A stretch of DNA of 64,000 nucleotides, taken from contig JAXMDZ010000003.1 in the NCBI GenBank assembly GCA_046348585.1, positions 1 to 64,000 on the forward strand, given 5' to 3'. The translations under genes and the position numbers were made by a program. Position 1 is the first letter of the stretch. Each line of letters starts with the position of its first letter. Source of the DNA: JADZAI01 sp046348585 (GTDB lineage: Bacteria > Pseudomonadota > Alphaproteobacteria > Micropepsales > Micropepsaceae). Positions 1 through 7,641 of this stretch are shown here, one piece after another. Under the pieces are notes generated by a model. The model searched no databases. It was not told the origin of the DNA and was given only the letters and a program-made list of their open reading frames with translations.

Positions 1-157
1 AGAAATCCACGCCGCCCAGAACCACGCCGATCGGCGGCATGATCACGTCGTTCACCAGCGAGGTGACGATGGCGGTGAAGGCGGTGCCCATGATGATGCC
101 GACCGCAAGGTCGAGCACGTTGCCGCGCAGGATGAAGGCGCGAAATTCCTTGAACAT
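1..157 (-). CDS. mscL: Large-conductance mechanosensitive channel, N-terminal part (cut by window edge)
   Basis: MscL forms a homopentameric inner-membrane channel that opens under membrane tension to release solutes on hypo-osmotic shock. Only the first 52 codons are present; the gene runs off the left edge. The translation starts MFKEFRAFILRGNVLDLAVG and continues with a hydrophobic TM1 (IIMGTAFTAIVTSLVND) and the family motif IMPPIGVVLGG. This matches the amphipathic N-terminal helix plus pore-lining TM1 of MscL. The start is supported by an AAGGAG ribosome site 5 bases upstream. The downstream neighbour on the same strand would be outside the window; hemB lies 48 bp upstream on the same strand. 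Confidence 0.9.
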   Translation of the reverse strand, partial: MFKEFRAFILRGNVLDLAVGIIMGTAFTAIVTSLVNDVIMPPIGVVLGGVDF

Positions 158-205
158 GGAGGCTCCTTCTGGGTCGCTTGCCGGAGTGCAACCTTCGCGC
201 GCAAA

Positions 206-1198
206 TCAGCGATTGGCAAGCAGCCGGGCGATGTCGCGGGCGAAGTAGGTCAGCACGCCGTCCGCGCCCGCCCGCTTGAACGCGGTGAGGCTTTCCAGGA
301 TCGTGCGGTCGCGGTCGAGCCAGCCTTTGTCGATGGCTCCGCGCAGCATCGCGTACTCGCCGGACACCTGATAGGCGAAGGTCGGCACGCCGAACGCAGC
401 CTTCACACGCTGCACGATGTCGAGATAGGGCATGCCCGGCTTCACCATCACCATGTCGGCGCCTTCTTCGAGGTCGAGCGCCACTTCGCGCAGCGCCTCG
501 TCGCCGTTGGCGGGGTCCATCTGGTAGGTCTTCTTGTCGCCGGTGAGGGCGGTCTTGGTGCCGATGGCGTCGCGGAACGGGCCGTAGAAGGCGGAGGCGT
601 ATTTCGCCGCATAGGACATGATCAGCGTGTCCTTGAAGCCCGACGCCTCCAGCCCCGTGCGGATCGCCCCGACGCGGCCGTCCATCATGTCGGAGGGGGC
701 GATGATGTCGCAGCCGGCGCGGACCTGGAGCAGCGCCTGCTCGACCAGGATGGCGACCGTCTCGTCGTTGAGGATGCGGCCGTCCTTCAGCAGCCCGTCA
801 TGGCCGTGGCTTGTATAGGGGTCGAGCGCCACGTCGCAGAGGACGCCGACGCCGGGGGCCGCCGCCTTGATCGCGGCGATGGCGCGGCAGACGAGATTGT
901 CGGGGTTGAGGGCCTCGCGCCCGTCCTCGGACCTTGCCTCGGCCTGCGTGAACGGAAAGAGCGCGACGCAGGGAATGCCGAGCCCTTCGGCCTCTTTTGC
1001 GGCCTTGCCGATGAGGTCGACCGAAAGCCGCGCGACGCCCGGCATCGAGGGGACCGCCTCCTCGACGCCCGTTCCGGCGCAGACGAAAAGCGGCCAGATC
1101 AGGTCGTTCGGCGAGAGCGACGTCTCGCGCACCATCCGGCGGGACCAGTCGGACTGGCGCAGGCGGCGCATGCGCAGGGCGGGAAAGGAGGCGGTCAC
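206..1198 (-). CDS. hemB: Delta-aminolevulinic acid dehydratase (porphobilinogen synthase)
   Basis: Cytosolic enzyme condensing two 5-aminolevulinate molecules to porphobilinogen, the step after HemA, which is also in this window. The 330 aa length is normal. The two Schiff-base lysines are visible as K199 (MSYAAKYAS) and K253 (MVMVKPGMPYLD). The metal-binding loop reads DVALDPYTSHGHDG at residues 122-135. Zinc-type enzymes have DVCLCPYTSHGHCG there, so the three zinc cysteines are Ala, Asp and Asp. This is the magnesium-type pattern known from other alphaproteobacteria. The gene diverges from the acyl-CoA dehydrogenase gene with a 75 bp gap between starts. Confidence 0.97.
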   Translation of the reverse strand: MTASFPALRMRRLRQSDWSRRMVRETSLSPNDLIWPLFVCAGTGVEEAVPSMPGVARLSVDLIGKAAKEAEGLGIPCVALFPFTQAEARSEDGREALNPDNLVCRAIAAIKAAAPGVGVLCDVALDPYTSHGHDGLLKDGRILNDETVAILVEQALLQVRAGCDIIAPSDMMDGRVGAIRTGLEASGFKDTLIMSYAAKYASAFYGPFRDAIGTKTALTGDKKTYQMDPANGDEALREVALDLEEGADMVMVKPGMPYLDIVQRVKAAFGVPTFAYQVSGEYAMLRGAIDKGWLDRDRTILESLTAFKRAGADGVLTYFARDIARLLANR

Positions 1199-1273
1199 GA
1201 TCGGCTTCTTTGCGTTGGCGGAACTGGCGGAAATCTGCCACGTCCAGTATCACGCCGTCCAAGGGAGTCCGCC

Positions 1274-2413
1274 ATGAATTTCGACCTGACCGAGGACCAG
1301 CGCGCGTTCCAGGATACCGCCCGCGCCTTCGCCGAATCCCATCTGCGCCCCAAGGCAGCGGCCTGGGACGAGAGCGGGCATTTCGCGGTGGAGGAGATGC
1401 GCCAGGCGGCCGAACTCGGCTTCGCGGCGATCTACATCAAGGGCGATGTCGGCGGCTCGGAACTGAGCCGTCTCGACGCCGCGATCATCTTCGAGGAGCT
1501 GTCCTGGGGCTGCACCGCGACGGCGGCCTATCTCACCATTCACAACATGGCCTCGTGGATGATCGACCGCTTCGGCTCGGACGAGCTGCGCCATCGCTTC
1601 CTGCCGAAGATGACGACGATGGAGCACGTCGCCAGCTATTGCCTGACCGAGCCCAATTCGGGATCGGACGCGGCGGCGCTGCGCACCCGGGCGGTGCGGG
1701 ACGGCGATCACTACGTGCTGAACGGCTCCAAGGCGTTCATCTCCGGCGCGGGCCATTCGGACATCTATGTCTGCATGGTGCGCACCGGCGAGGACGGGCC
1801 GAAGGGCATCTCGTGCCTGGTGATCGAGAAGGGCACGCCCGGCCTTTCGTTCGGCAAGCCCGAGCGCAAGATGGGCTGGAACGCCCAGCCGACGGGGACC
1901 GTCACCTTCGAGGATTGCCGGGTGCCGGCCGCCAATCTCGTCGGCAAGGAGGGCGAGGGGTTCCGCTTCGCCATGATGGGCCTCGACGGCGGCCGGCTGA
2001 ACATCGGCGCCTGCTCGCTCGGCACCGCGCGCTCGGCGCTGGAGACGGCGCGCAACTACCTGACCGAGCGCAAGGCGTTCGGCCGTCCGCTGTCCGACTT
2101 TCAGGGCCTGCAATTCAAGCTGGCCGACATGGCGACCGACCTCGAAGCCTCGCGCCTGATGATCCGCCATGCCGCCGCAAGGCTCGATGCCCGCGACCCC
2201 AAGGCGACGATGTACTGCGCCATGGCCAAGCGCCACGCCACCGATATGGGATTTGCGGTCGCCAACGAGGCGCTGCAAATTCACGGCGGCTACGGCTATC
2301 TGAAGGACTTCCCGCTGGAGCGGCATGTGCGCGATCTGCGCGTGCACCAGATTCTGGAGGGAACCAACGAGATCATGCGTATGATCGTCGCGCGCGAATT
2401 GTTGCGGCAATAG
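1274..2413 (+). CDS. Acyl-CoA dehydrogenase, isobutyryl-CoA dehydrogenase-like
   Basis: FAD flavoprotein of 379 aa catalysing alpha,beta-dehydrogenation of an acyl-CoA. Family signatures are clear: YCLTEPNSGSDAAALR (FAD/substrate loop, about residues 120-135), ERKAFGRPLSDFQGLQFKLA, and the C-terminal QIHGGYGYLKDFPLERHVRD and ILEGTNEIMR, whose Glu sits at the usual catalytic-base position. I chose ATG 1274 because the family N-terminus (MNFDLTEDQRAFQDTARAF) begins there; an open frame extends far upstream but is the hemB shadow. A 3-hydroxyisobutyryl-CoA hydrolase-like gene two positions downstream points to valine degradation, so isobutyryl-CoA is the likely substrate. Substrate is inferred; another short or branched acyl-CoA is possible. 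Confidence 0.9.
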   Translation: MNFDLTEDQRAFQDTARAFAESHLRPKAAAWDESGHFAVEEMRQAAELGFAAIYIKGDVGGSELSRLDAAIIFEELSWGCTATAAYLTIHNMASWMIDRFGSDELRHRFLPKMTTMEHVASYCLTEPNSGSDAAALRTRAVRDGDHYVLNGSKAFISGAGHSDIYVCMVRTGEDGPKGISCLVIEKGTPGLSFGKPERKMGWNAQPTGTVTFEDCRVPAANLVGKEGEGFRFAMMGLDGGRLNIGACSLGTARSALETARNYLTERKAFGRPLSDFQGLQFKLADMATDLEASRLMIRHAAARLDARDPKATMYCAMAKRHATDMGFAVANEALQIHGGYGYLKDFPLERHVRDLRVHQILEGTNEIMRMIVARELLRQ

Positions 2414-2422
2414 GAGCAGGCC

Positions 2423-2836
2423 ATGATCTATCACTCGATCGTCGGTTTCATCCTCTGGGTTCTGGCGACGCTCGCCTTCCGCTTCTACGGCCAGATGTTC
2501 TTCTATCCGGACATCCTGGCGATCTCGGTCCTGTTCATCGTGGCCGGGCCGCTGCTGTGGGGCTTCATGGTCGTCTATCTGGGCGTGCTGAAGGTCCTGC
2601 CCGAGAACCGGGCGCTGGCGGCGATCGGCTTCGTGCTGCCCGGCATGGCGCTGGATTCGCTGGCGGCGGCGAATTTCGGCCTGGTCTTTCCCAATCTCGA
2701 CATGTCGCTCGACGGGCTGTTCGGGTCGCTGATGCTGTGGTCCTACGGGGCGCTGCTGTTCGGCGGCTACAGTTCGGACCGCCGGGCCAAACGCCGGGCG
2801 GCGCGGCTGCTGCTGGAGCGCGCGGGCGGCGAATGA
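2423..2836 (+). CDS. Small four-helix membrane protein (DUF5367-like)
   Basis: 137 aa integral membrane protein with about four hydrophobic helices (residues 4-24, 28-55, 62-85, 95-113) and a basic C-terminal tail (SSDRRAKRRAARLLLERA). It starts 10 bp after the acyl-CoA dehydrogenase stop, and its stop overlaps the start of the next gene by 4 bases (ATGA), so it is cotranscribed with the valine-catabolism-like genes. The size and helix layout resemble the DUF5367 family, recalled by look only. I do not know a function. A role in transport or membrane association with this pathway would be speculation. Confidence 0.75.
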   Translation: MIYHSIVGFILWVLATLAFRFYGQMFFYPDILAISVLFIVAGPLLWGFMVVYLGVLKVLPENRALAAIGFVLPGMALDSLAAANFGLVFPNLDMSLDGLFGSLMLWSYGALLFGGYSSDRRAKRRAARLLLERAGGE

Positions 2837-3867
2837 GCGAGGCCGAAATCCTGTTCGAGCGCCGCGGGACGCTCGGTCTCGTCACGCTGAACCGCCCCAG
2901 GGCGCTCAACGCCCTGACGCTCGACATGGTGCGGGCGCTGACGCTGCAATTGAAGGCGTGGGCGAAGGACGAGCATGTGCACGCGGTGGCGATCCGCGGC
3001 GCGGGCGAGCGGGCGCTGTGCGCCGGGGGCGACATCCGGGCGCTCTACGACAGCGGCAAGGCGGGCACCGCCTACGCCAGCGCCTTCTGGGGCGAGGAAT
3101 ACCGGCTCAACACGCTGATCAAGGAATACCCCAAGCCCTATGTCGCGCTGATGCACGGCATCGTCATGGGCGGCGGGGTGGGCGTCGCGCTGCACGGCTC
3201 GCATCGCGTCGCCTGCGAGACCACGACCTTCGCCATGCCGGAAACCGGGATCGGCCTTTTCCCCGATGTCGGCGGCACCTATTTCCTGTCGCGGCTGACG
3301 GGCCGGATCGGGCTCTATCTCGGCCTCACCGGCGCGCGGCTGAAGGCCGCCGATCTGCGTCATCTCGGCCTTGCGACCCATGTCGCGCCCTTCGCCGCCT
3401 ATGACGCCATCGTCGAGGCGCTGGCTCATGAAGGGCCGGAGCGGGCGCTGCGGGCCTATGCCGAGGCGCCGGCGGGCGCGCCCATCGAAGCCGTGGCAGG
3501 GCAGATCGACGCCCATTTCGGCGGCGAGAGCGTCGAGGAGATCCTCGCCAGCCTCGACGCCGATCCGGGCGAGTGGGCAAAGGCGAACGCCGCGACGATC
3601 CGCACCAAGTCGCCCACCAGCCTCAAGATCGCCTTCCGCCAAATCCTCGCCGGGCGGCATCTGTCGTTCCGCGAATGCATGGCGCTGGAGTTCCGCATCA
3701 CCGAGCGCGTCCAGAAGGGACACGATTTCTACGAGGGCGTGCGGGCGACGATCCTCGACAAGGACGGCGCGCCGCGTTGGGAGCCCGCCCGGCTTGAGGA
3801 CGTAAAGCCCTGGATGATCGACGATTATTTCGCGCCGCTCGCCCACGAATGGACGGCGGACGCGTAA
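2833..3867 (+). CDS. 3-hydroxyisobutyryl-CoA hydrolase-like enoyl-CoA hydratase/isomerase family protein
   Basis: 344 aa crotonase-fold protein. Crotonase features are LVTLNRPRALNAL near the N-terminus, the oxyanion-hole segment ALCAGGDIRALYDSG and MGGGVGVALHGSHRVA. Features specific to 3-hydroxyisobutyryl-CoA hydrolases are MPETGIGLFPDVGGTYFLSR, SPTSLKIAFRQI and the C-terminal DFYEGVRATILDKDGAPRW. The length (about 340-350) also matches that subfamily rather than the 260 aa hydratases. It hydrolyses 3-hydroxyisobutyryl-CoA in valine breakdown, which agrees with the acyl-CoA dehydrogenase upstream. ATG 2833 overlaps the preceding stop (ATGA), so translation is probably coupled. Confidence 0.9.
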   Translation: MSEAEILFERRGTLGLVTLNRPRALNALTLDMVRALTLQLKAWAKDEHVHAVAIRGAGERALCAGGDIRALYDSGKAGTAYASAFWGEEYRLNTLIKEYPKPYVALMHGIVMGGGVGVALHGSHRVACETTTFAMPETGIGLFPDVGGTYFLSRLTGRIGLYLGLTGARLKAADLRHLGLATHVAPFAAYDAIVEALAHEGPERALRAYAEAPAGAPIEAVAGQIDAHFGGESVEEILASLDADPGEWAKANAATIRTKSPTSLKIAFRQILAGRHLSFRECMALEFRITERVQKGHDFYEGVRATILDKDGAPRWEPARLEDVKPWMIDDYFAPLAHEWTADA

Positions 3868-3981
3868 AGTTGCGTTCGGGAAATCAAGCTTAACCGGGGA
3901 TTCACCCCGTTCTTTGACCGGCGCTTAAGCCTGACCGCGTATCTTCCCCGCAGTGGTGGTGGATAAGGCGGAAAATTCGCA

Positions 3982-4509
3982 ATGAACGTCGCTCTGAAGG
4001 CCCGCGTGCCTCATGCTCCCGAACTGCCGGCAGCGCCGGAAAGCTCGGCCGAGCTGAAGCCGCTCTATCTGGAGACGCTCAATCGCATCGAGCGGCTGCA
4101 TCGTCAGCTTCTCGACGTGATCAAGGACGAACTGGAGCGCGTGCGCATCCGCGACGTGAACTCGGTTCAGGCGCTGTTGCTGTTCAATATCGGCGACGCC
4201 GAGATGACGGCGGGCGAGCTGCGTACGCGGGGGCATTATCTCGGCTCGAACGTCTCCTACAATCTCAAGAAGCTCGTCGACATGGGCTACATCAACCACG
4301 CCCGGTCGGAAGTCGACCGCCGTTCGGTGCGCGTGCGCCTGACGGAAAAAGGCCGGGTGGTGCACAAGCTGTGCGCGGGTCTCTTCGACCGCCACACGCT
4401 GTCGGTGGACAAGGTGGGCGGCATCGACGCGGCGACCTTCGGGACGCTGAACGACTCGCTGCGCCGTCTGGAACGCTACTGGGCCGACCAGATCCGCTTC
4501 CGCCTGTAA
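3982..4509 (+). CDS. ldtR: LdtR-type MarR-family winged-helix regulator
   Basis: 175 aa transcription regulator with a MarR-like winged helix. The core shows VNSVQALLLFNIGDAEMTAG, then GELRTRGHYLGSNVSYNLKK (recognition helix region) and DRRSVRVRLTEKG (wing). This is the conserved pattern of alphaproteobacterial LdtR proteins, which in Liberibacter and Sinorhizobium control an L,D-transpeptidase and stress-related genes. The N-terminal 25 residues are Ala/Pro-rich and probably flexible. A 114 bp non-coding region precedes it and a GC-rich hairpin follows, so it is probably monocistronic. Regulatory targets in this organism are not visible here. Confidence 0.88.
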   Translation: MNVALKARVPHAPELPAAPESSAELKPLYLETLNRIERLHRQLLDVIKDELERVRIRDVNSVQALLLFNIGDAEMTAGELRTRGHYLGSNVSYNLKKLVDMGYINHARSEVDRRSVRVRLTEKGRVVHKLCAGLFDRHTLSVDKVGGIDAATFGTLNDSLRRLERYWADQIRFRL

Positions 4510-4542
4510 GCGGCGGCCGCTCCGGCGGCCTCGTGTTTCGCA

Positions 4543-4576
4543 AAGGCCCGCCGCGCGGATCGCGCCGGCGGGCCTT
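4543..4576 (+). terminator. GC-rich hairpin after ldtR
   Basis: An 11 bp perfect stem (AAGGCCCGCCG pairing with CGGCGGGCCTT) with a 12-base loop that can itself pair. It lies 33 bp after the ldtR stop. A good U-tract is missing (CGCCTGTTCT follows), so termination efficiency is uncertain. Confidence 0.55.
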
Positions 4577-4652
4577 CGCCTGTTCTAGCCTCGCGGCCGG
4601 CACGTCTTCAGATCGGCATGGAAAGCGGGCATGGTGCGCCGGGGAGAGGCGC

Positions 4653-5399
4653 ATGACGGACCTGCATCCATATCTGCAACACGAGGGCGTGCTCGCCTTC
4701 GCGCATCGCGGCGGCGCGCTGGAAGCGCCCGAGAACACGATGAAGGCGTTCCAGTACGCCGTCGATCTCGGCTACGCCTATGTCGAGACCGATGCCTATG
4801 CGACGCGCGATGGCGTGCTGCTGTCCTTCCATGACGACCGGCTCGACCGGGTGACCGACGCGAAGGGGCGGATCGCCGACCTCGACTACGCCGAGATCCG
4901 CAATGCGCGGATCGGGGGGGCGGAGCCGATCCCGCTGCTGGAGGAGTTGCTGACGGCCTGGCCGAAGCTGAAGGTCAATATCGACCCCAAGCACGACAAC
5001 GCGGTCGAGCCGCTGATCGCGCTGCTGAAGCGGCTGAATGCGCTGGACCGGGTTTGCGTCGGCTCGTTCTCCGATGCCCGGATCGGCCGCGTTCGCGCCG
5101 CCTTCGGGCCGGACGCCTGCACTTCGATGGGGCCGAAAGAGGTGGTGCGGTTCTGGCTCGCCAAGCGGCGCATCCCGACCGGGCGCTTCGGCGCGAACTG
5201 CGTGCAGATCCCGGTGCGGCAGGGCCGCTTCCGTCTGGTGGACGAGGCGGCCGTGCGGGCGGCGCGCAGGCACGGGCTCCAGATTCATGTCTGGACCATC
5301 GACGACGAGGCCGAGATGCGGCGGCTGGTCGCCCTGGGCGTGGACGGGATCATGACCGACCGGCCAGCGCTATTAAGAACCGTTCTCAACTCTCTGTAA
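4653..5399 (+). CDS. Glycerophosphodiester phosphodiesterase family protein
   Basis: 248 aa TIM-barrel phosphodiesterase of the GDPD family, which hydrolyses deacylated phospholipids to sn-glycerol 3-phosphate and an alcohol. The signatures are FAHRGGALEAPENTMKAF (catalytic His plus Glu-Asn, residues 16-33), VETDAYATRDGVLLSFHDD (metal ligands Glu/Asp and second catalytic His), VNIDPK and the C-terminal VWTIDDEAEMRRLVALGVDG followed by IMTDRP. No signal peptide is seen, so it is probably cytoplasmic. ATG 4653 is preceded by GGGGAGAGG; the open frame reaching further upstream has no family residues. The exact substrate is not determinable. Confidence 0.9.
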   Translation: MTDLHPYLQHEGVLAFAHRGGALEAPENTMKAFQYAVDLGYAYVETDAYATRDGVLLSFHDDRLDRVTDAKGRIADLDYAEIRNARIGGAEPIPLLEELLTAWPKLKVNIDPKHDNAVEPLIALLKRLNALDRVCVGSFSDARIGRVRAAFGPDACTSMGPKEVVRFWLAKRRIPTGRFGANCVQIPVRQGRFRLVDEAAVRAARRHGLQIHVWTIDDEAEMRRLVALGVDGIMTDRPALLRTVLNSL

Positions 5400-5477
5400 C
5401 AGATAAGTAATCGCCACACTTGACCCTCGTTAACCGGGCGGGCACACCGGCTCCGACGAATTCCTGGGGCAGGGCCC

Positions 5478-6698
5478 ATGGACTACGAAAAGTACTTCGA
5501 TGATGCGATCGGGGCTCTCAAGGACGAGGGCCGCTACCGGGTCTTCATCGATATCGAGCGCCAGCGAGGTTCGTTCCCGCGCGCGGTCCATCATGCCAGC
5601 GAAACCCAAGGCAAACGCTCCATCACCGTGTGGTGCAGCAACGACTATCTCGGCATGGGCCAGCATCCCGTCGTGACGACGGCGATGCACGAGGCGATCG
5701 AGGCGGTCGGCGCTGGCTCGGGCGGCACGCGCAACATCTCGGGCACCACGCATTTCCACGTCGAGCTGGAACGCGAACTCGCCGACCTGCACGGCAAGGA
5801 GGCGGCGCTGCTGTTCACCAGCGGCTTCGTCTCGAACGACGCGACGCTCTCGACGCTGCAGAACATCCTGCCCGGCCTCATCATCTATTCCGATGCGCTC
5901 AATCACGCCTCGATGATCGAGGGGATCAAGCGCGGGCGCGGGCGCTGCCGCGTCTTCCGGCACAACGATCTCGCCCATCTGGAAGAACTGCTCGCCGCCG
6001 ACGATCCCGAGACGCCCAAGTTGATCGCGTTCGAGTCCGTCTATTCGATGGACGGCGACATCGCGCCCATCGGGGCGATCTGCGATCTCGCCGAGAAATA
6101 CGGCGCGCTGACCTATCTCGACGAGGTTCATGCGGTCGGCATGTACGGACCGCGCGGGGCCGGCGTCGCCGAGCGCGACGGCGTGATGCACCGCATCGAC
6201 ATCATGGAAGGAACGCTCGCCAAGGCGTTCGGCGTCATGGGCGGCTATATCGCCGCCAGCGCCCGGATCGTCGATTGCGTGCGCTCCTATGCGCCGGGCT
6301 TCATCTTCTCCACCTCGCTGTCGCCTGTGCTGGCGGCGGGCGCGCTCGCGAGCGTGCGCTACCTGAAGGAGAGCACCGCCGAGCGCGACCTGCTGCACGC
6401 CAAAGCGGCGAAGCTGAAAGCCATGCTGAAGGCCGCGAACCTGCCCGTGATGGAGAGTTCGGTCTCGCACATGGTGCCGGTGCTGGTCGGTGATCCCGTG
6501 CAGTGCAAGGCGGTCGCGGACGAGTTGCTGTTCGAGTACGGCATCTACGTTCAGCCGATCAACTATCCGACCGTGCCGCGCGGCACTGAGCGGCTGCGCT
6601 TCACCCCGTCGCCGACCCATGGCGACGACAAGCTGGCGGAACTGGTGGCGGCGCTCGACCGTTGCTGGCGCCGGCTCAAGATCCGGCGTGCCGCCTGA
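5478..6698 (+). CDS. hemA: 5-aminolevulinate synthase
   Basis: PLP enzyme of 406 aa condensing glycine and succinyl-CoA to 5-aminolevulinate, the committed step of the Shemin (C4) haem pathway typical of alphaproteobacteria. Visible motifs are NDYLGMGQHPVV, GAGSGGTRNISGTTHFHVEL, the aspartate in YLDEVHAVGMYG and the PLP lysine K249 in EGTLAKAFGVMGGY. The C-terminal PTVPRGTERLRFTPSPTH is also characteristic. It lies on the plus strand about 4.3 kb from hemB, which uses its product. The 78 bp upstream region is intergenic; I see no convincing FnrL/FixK box in it. Confidence 0.98.
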   Translation: MDYEKYFDDAIGALKDEGRYRVFIDIERQRGSFPRAVHHASETQGKRSITVWCSNDYLGMGQHPVVTTAMHEAIEAVGAGSGGTRNISGTTHFHVELERELADLHGKEAALLFTSGFVSNDATLSTLQNILPGLIIYSDALNHASMIEGIKRGRGRCRVFRHNDLAHLEELLAADDPETPKLIAFESVYSMDGDIAPIGAICDLAEKYGALTYLDEVHAVGMYGPRGAGVAERDGVMHRIDIMEGTLAKAFGVMGGYIAASARIVDCVRSYAPGFIFSTSLSPVLAAGALASVRYLKESTAERDLLHAKAAKLKAMLKAANLPVMESSVSHMVPVLVGDPVQCKAVADELLFEYGIYVQPINYPTVPRGTERLRFTPSPTHGDDKLAELVAALDRCWRRLKIRRAA

Positions 6699-6771
6699 TC
6701 GGCCGGACAGGCGCGGGGGGCCGCCGGGGGCGGGCGAGATTTATATTGAGTTTGCGCGGCAGGGGAACGCG

Positions 6772-6963
6772 ATGCGGGCGACGGCCATCGACGCGGAGAG
6801 CGGTGTCGAGGCGAGTGTGCTCGGGCCTCTAAGCACGCCCAAGCGCGATCTGGAGAAGCTGGCGGTCGGCAAGCTGATGCGGGCGCTGGGGCGCACGCAG
6901 CGCGCCGAGGGGGACACGCAAAACGAAACCCCGCCCGTTTCCGGGCGGGGCATCATCGTCTGA
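6772..6963 (+). CDS. Small hypothetical protein (63 aa) ending inside the mucR terminator
   Basis: A 63-codon frame (MRATAIDAESGVEASVLGPL...) with high third-position GC for most of its length, an AGGGGA ribosome site 5 bases before the ATG, and an AT-rich TATATT 25 bases further upstream in otherwise GC-rich DNA. It contains a charged middle (TPKRDLEKLAVGKLMRALGR). Its last codons overlap the hairpin that looks like the transcription terminator of the convergent mucR gene. I recognise no domain. The ribosome site and codon use support it as real; the terminator overlap and small size argue for caution. Confidence 0.45.
   Translation: MRATAIDAESGVEASVLGPLSTPKRDLEKLAVGKLMRALGRTQRAEGDTQNETPPVSGRGIIV
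6922..6950 (-). terminator. Intrinsic terminator of mucR
   Basis: A 9 bp perfect stem (CCCCGCCCG / CGGGCGGGG, 6929-6937 with 6942-6950) and TTTC tetraloop. Read on the minus strand it is followed by TTTCGTTTT, so it is oriented for mucR, whose stop lies 30 bp before it. Confidence 0.75.
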
Positions 6964-6979
6964 CGGCAGAAAAGAAGGC

Positions 6980-7438
6980 TCAGGCCTTCTTCTTGCGGCC
7001 CCGGCCCGAGGCGGGCGTCAGGCGGCCGAGGCCGATGCGCTTGGCCATTTCCGAGCGGGCCTGGGCGTAGTTGGGGGCGACCATCGGATAGTCGGCCGGC
7101 AGCTTCCACTTCGCCCGGTATTCGTCCGGCGTCATGTTGTAATGGGTCATCAGGTAGCGCTTGAGCATCTTCAGCTTGGCGCCGTCCTCAAGGCAAATGA
7201 TGAAGTCGTCGGTGACCGACTTCTTCACCGGAACGGCGGGCTTGAGTTCGCCGGCGACCGGGACTTCGGCCAGGGGCTGCGACACGCCGGCCAGCGCGTC
7301 AAAGACAGATTTGATCAGAGCCGGCAGGTCGGTCTGCGGAATCTGGTTACGCCCGACATAGGCGGCGACGATCCCCGTCGCGTATTCCAGCAAATCCGAC
7401 TTCTCGGCCGAGATTACACCGTTGTCATCCTTGGACAT
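6980..7438 (-). CDS. mucR: MucR/Ros-family zinc-finger transcriptional regulator
   Basis: 152 aa regulator of the Ros/MucR family. In rhizobia and Brucella these nucleoid-associated repressors bind AT-rich promoters and control exopolysaccharide, motility and cell-cycle genes. The conserved core is seen as DDFIICLEDGAKLKMLKRYL followed by MTHYNMTPDEYRAKWKLP and ARSEMAKRIGLGR. The Cys, Asp and two His residues of the single zinc finger lie between residues 81 and 99. The N-terminal half (LEYATGIVAAYVGRNQI) is the oligomerisation region. It is divergent from glyA and ends in its own terminator. Exopolysaccharide-type genes at 19.7-25 kb are plausible targets, by inference only. Confidence 0.95.
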   Translation of the reverse strand: MSKDDNGVISAEKSDLLEYATGIVAAYVGRNQIPQTDLPALIKSVFDALAGVSQPLAEVPVAGELKPAVPVKKSVTDDFIICLEDGAKLKMLKRYLMTHYNMTPDEYRAKWKLPADYPMVAPNYAQARSEMAKRIGLGRLTPASGRGRKKKA

Positions 7439-7641
7439 GCCGAATCTTTCCTGTGAATCGATGGCGATGCATCCAGTTCATAGCAAGTTTTTCAGCCACC
7501 ACAATCTCTAGGTGCAAATTTTAGTAGAAGAAGTCTGGCCGTCCGTCCGGCGTTATTACATATCGCTATATGCCCGCTAGATGTAGTGCGCCGTGGGCGG
7601 GGCTAGGCTATAAGGCGGCGCCTCGTATCGCCGGGAATCCC
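7439..7641. promoter_or_regulatory. AT-rich divergent mucR/glyA control region
   Basis: A 203 bp intergenic region between the divergent mucR and glyA starts. It is clearly richer in A+T than the surrounding DNA, with T/A-rich patches around 7480-7530 (AAGTTTTTC, AAATTTTAGTAG) and 7553-7572 (GTTATTACATATCGCTATAT). MucR proteins bind AT-rich DNA with T-A steps and usually repress their own gene, so autoregulation here is likely. No exact promoter is assigned. Confidence 0.55.

Noticed and set aside
3868..3981. CtrA site before ldtR (TTAA at 3890 and 3926)
   Set aside because: The two TTAA elements are 32 bases apart, not separated by 7, so they do not form the consensus.
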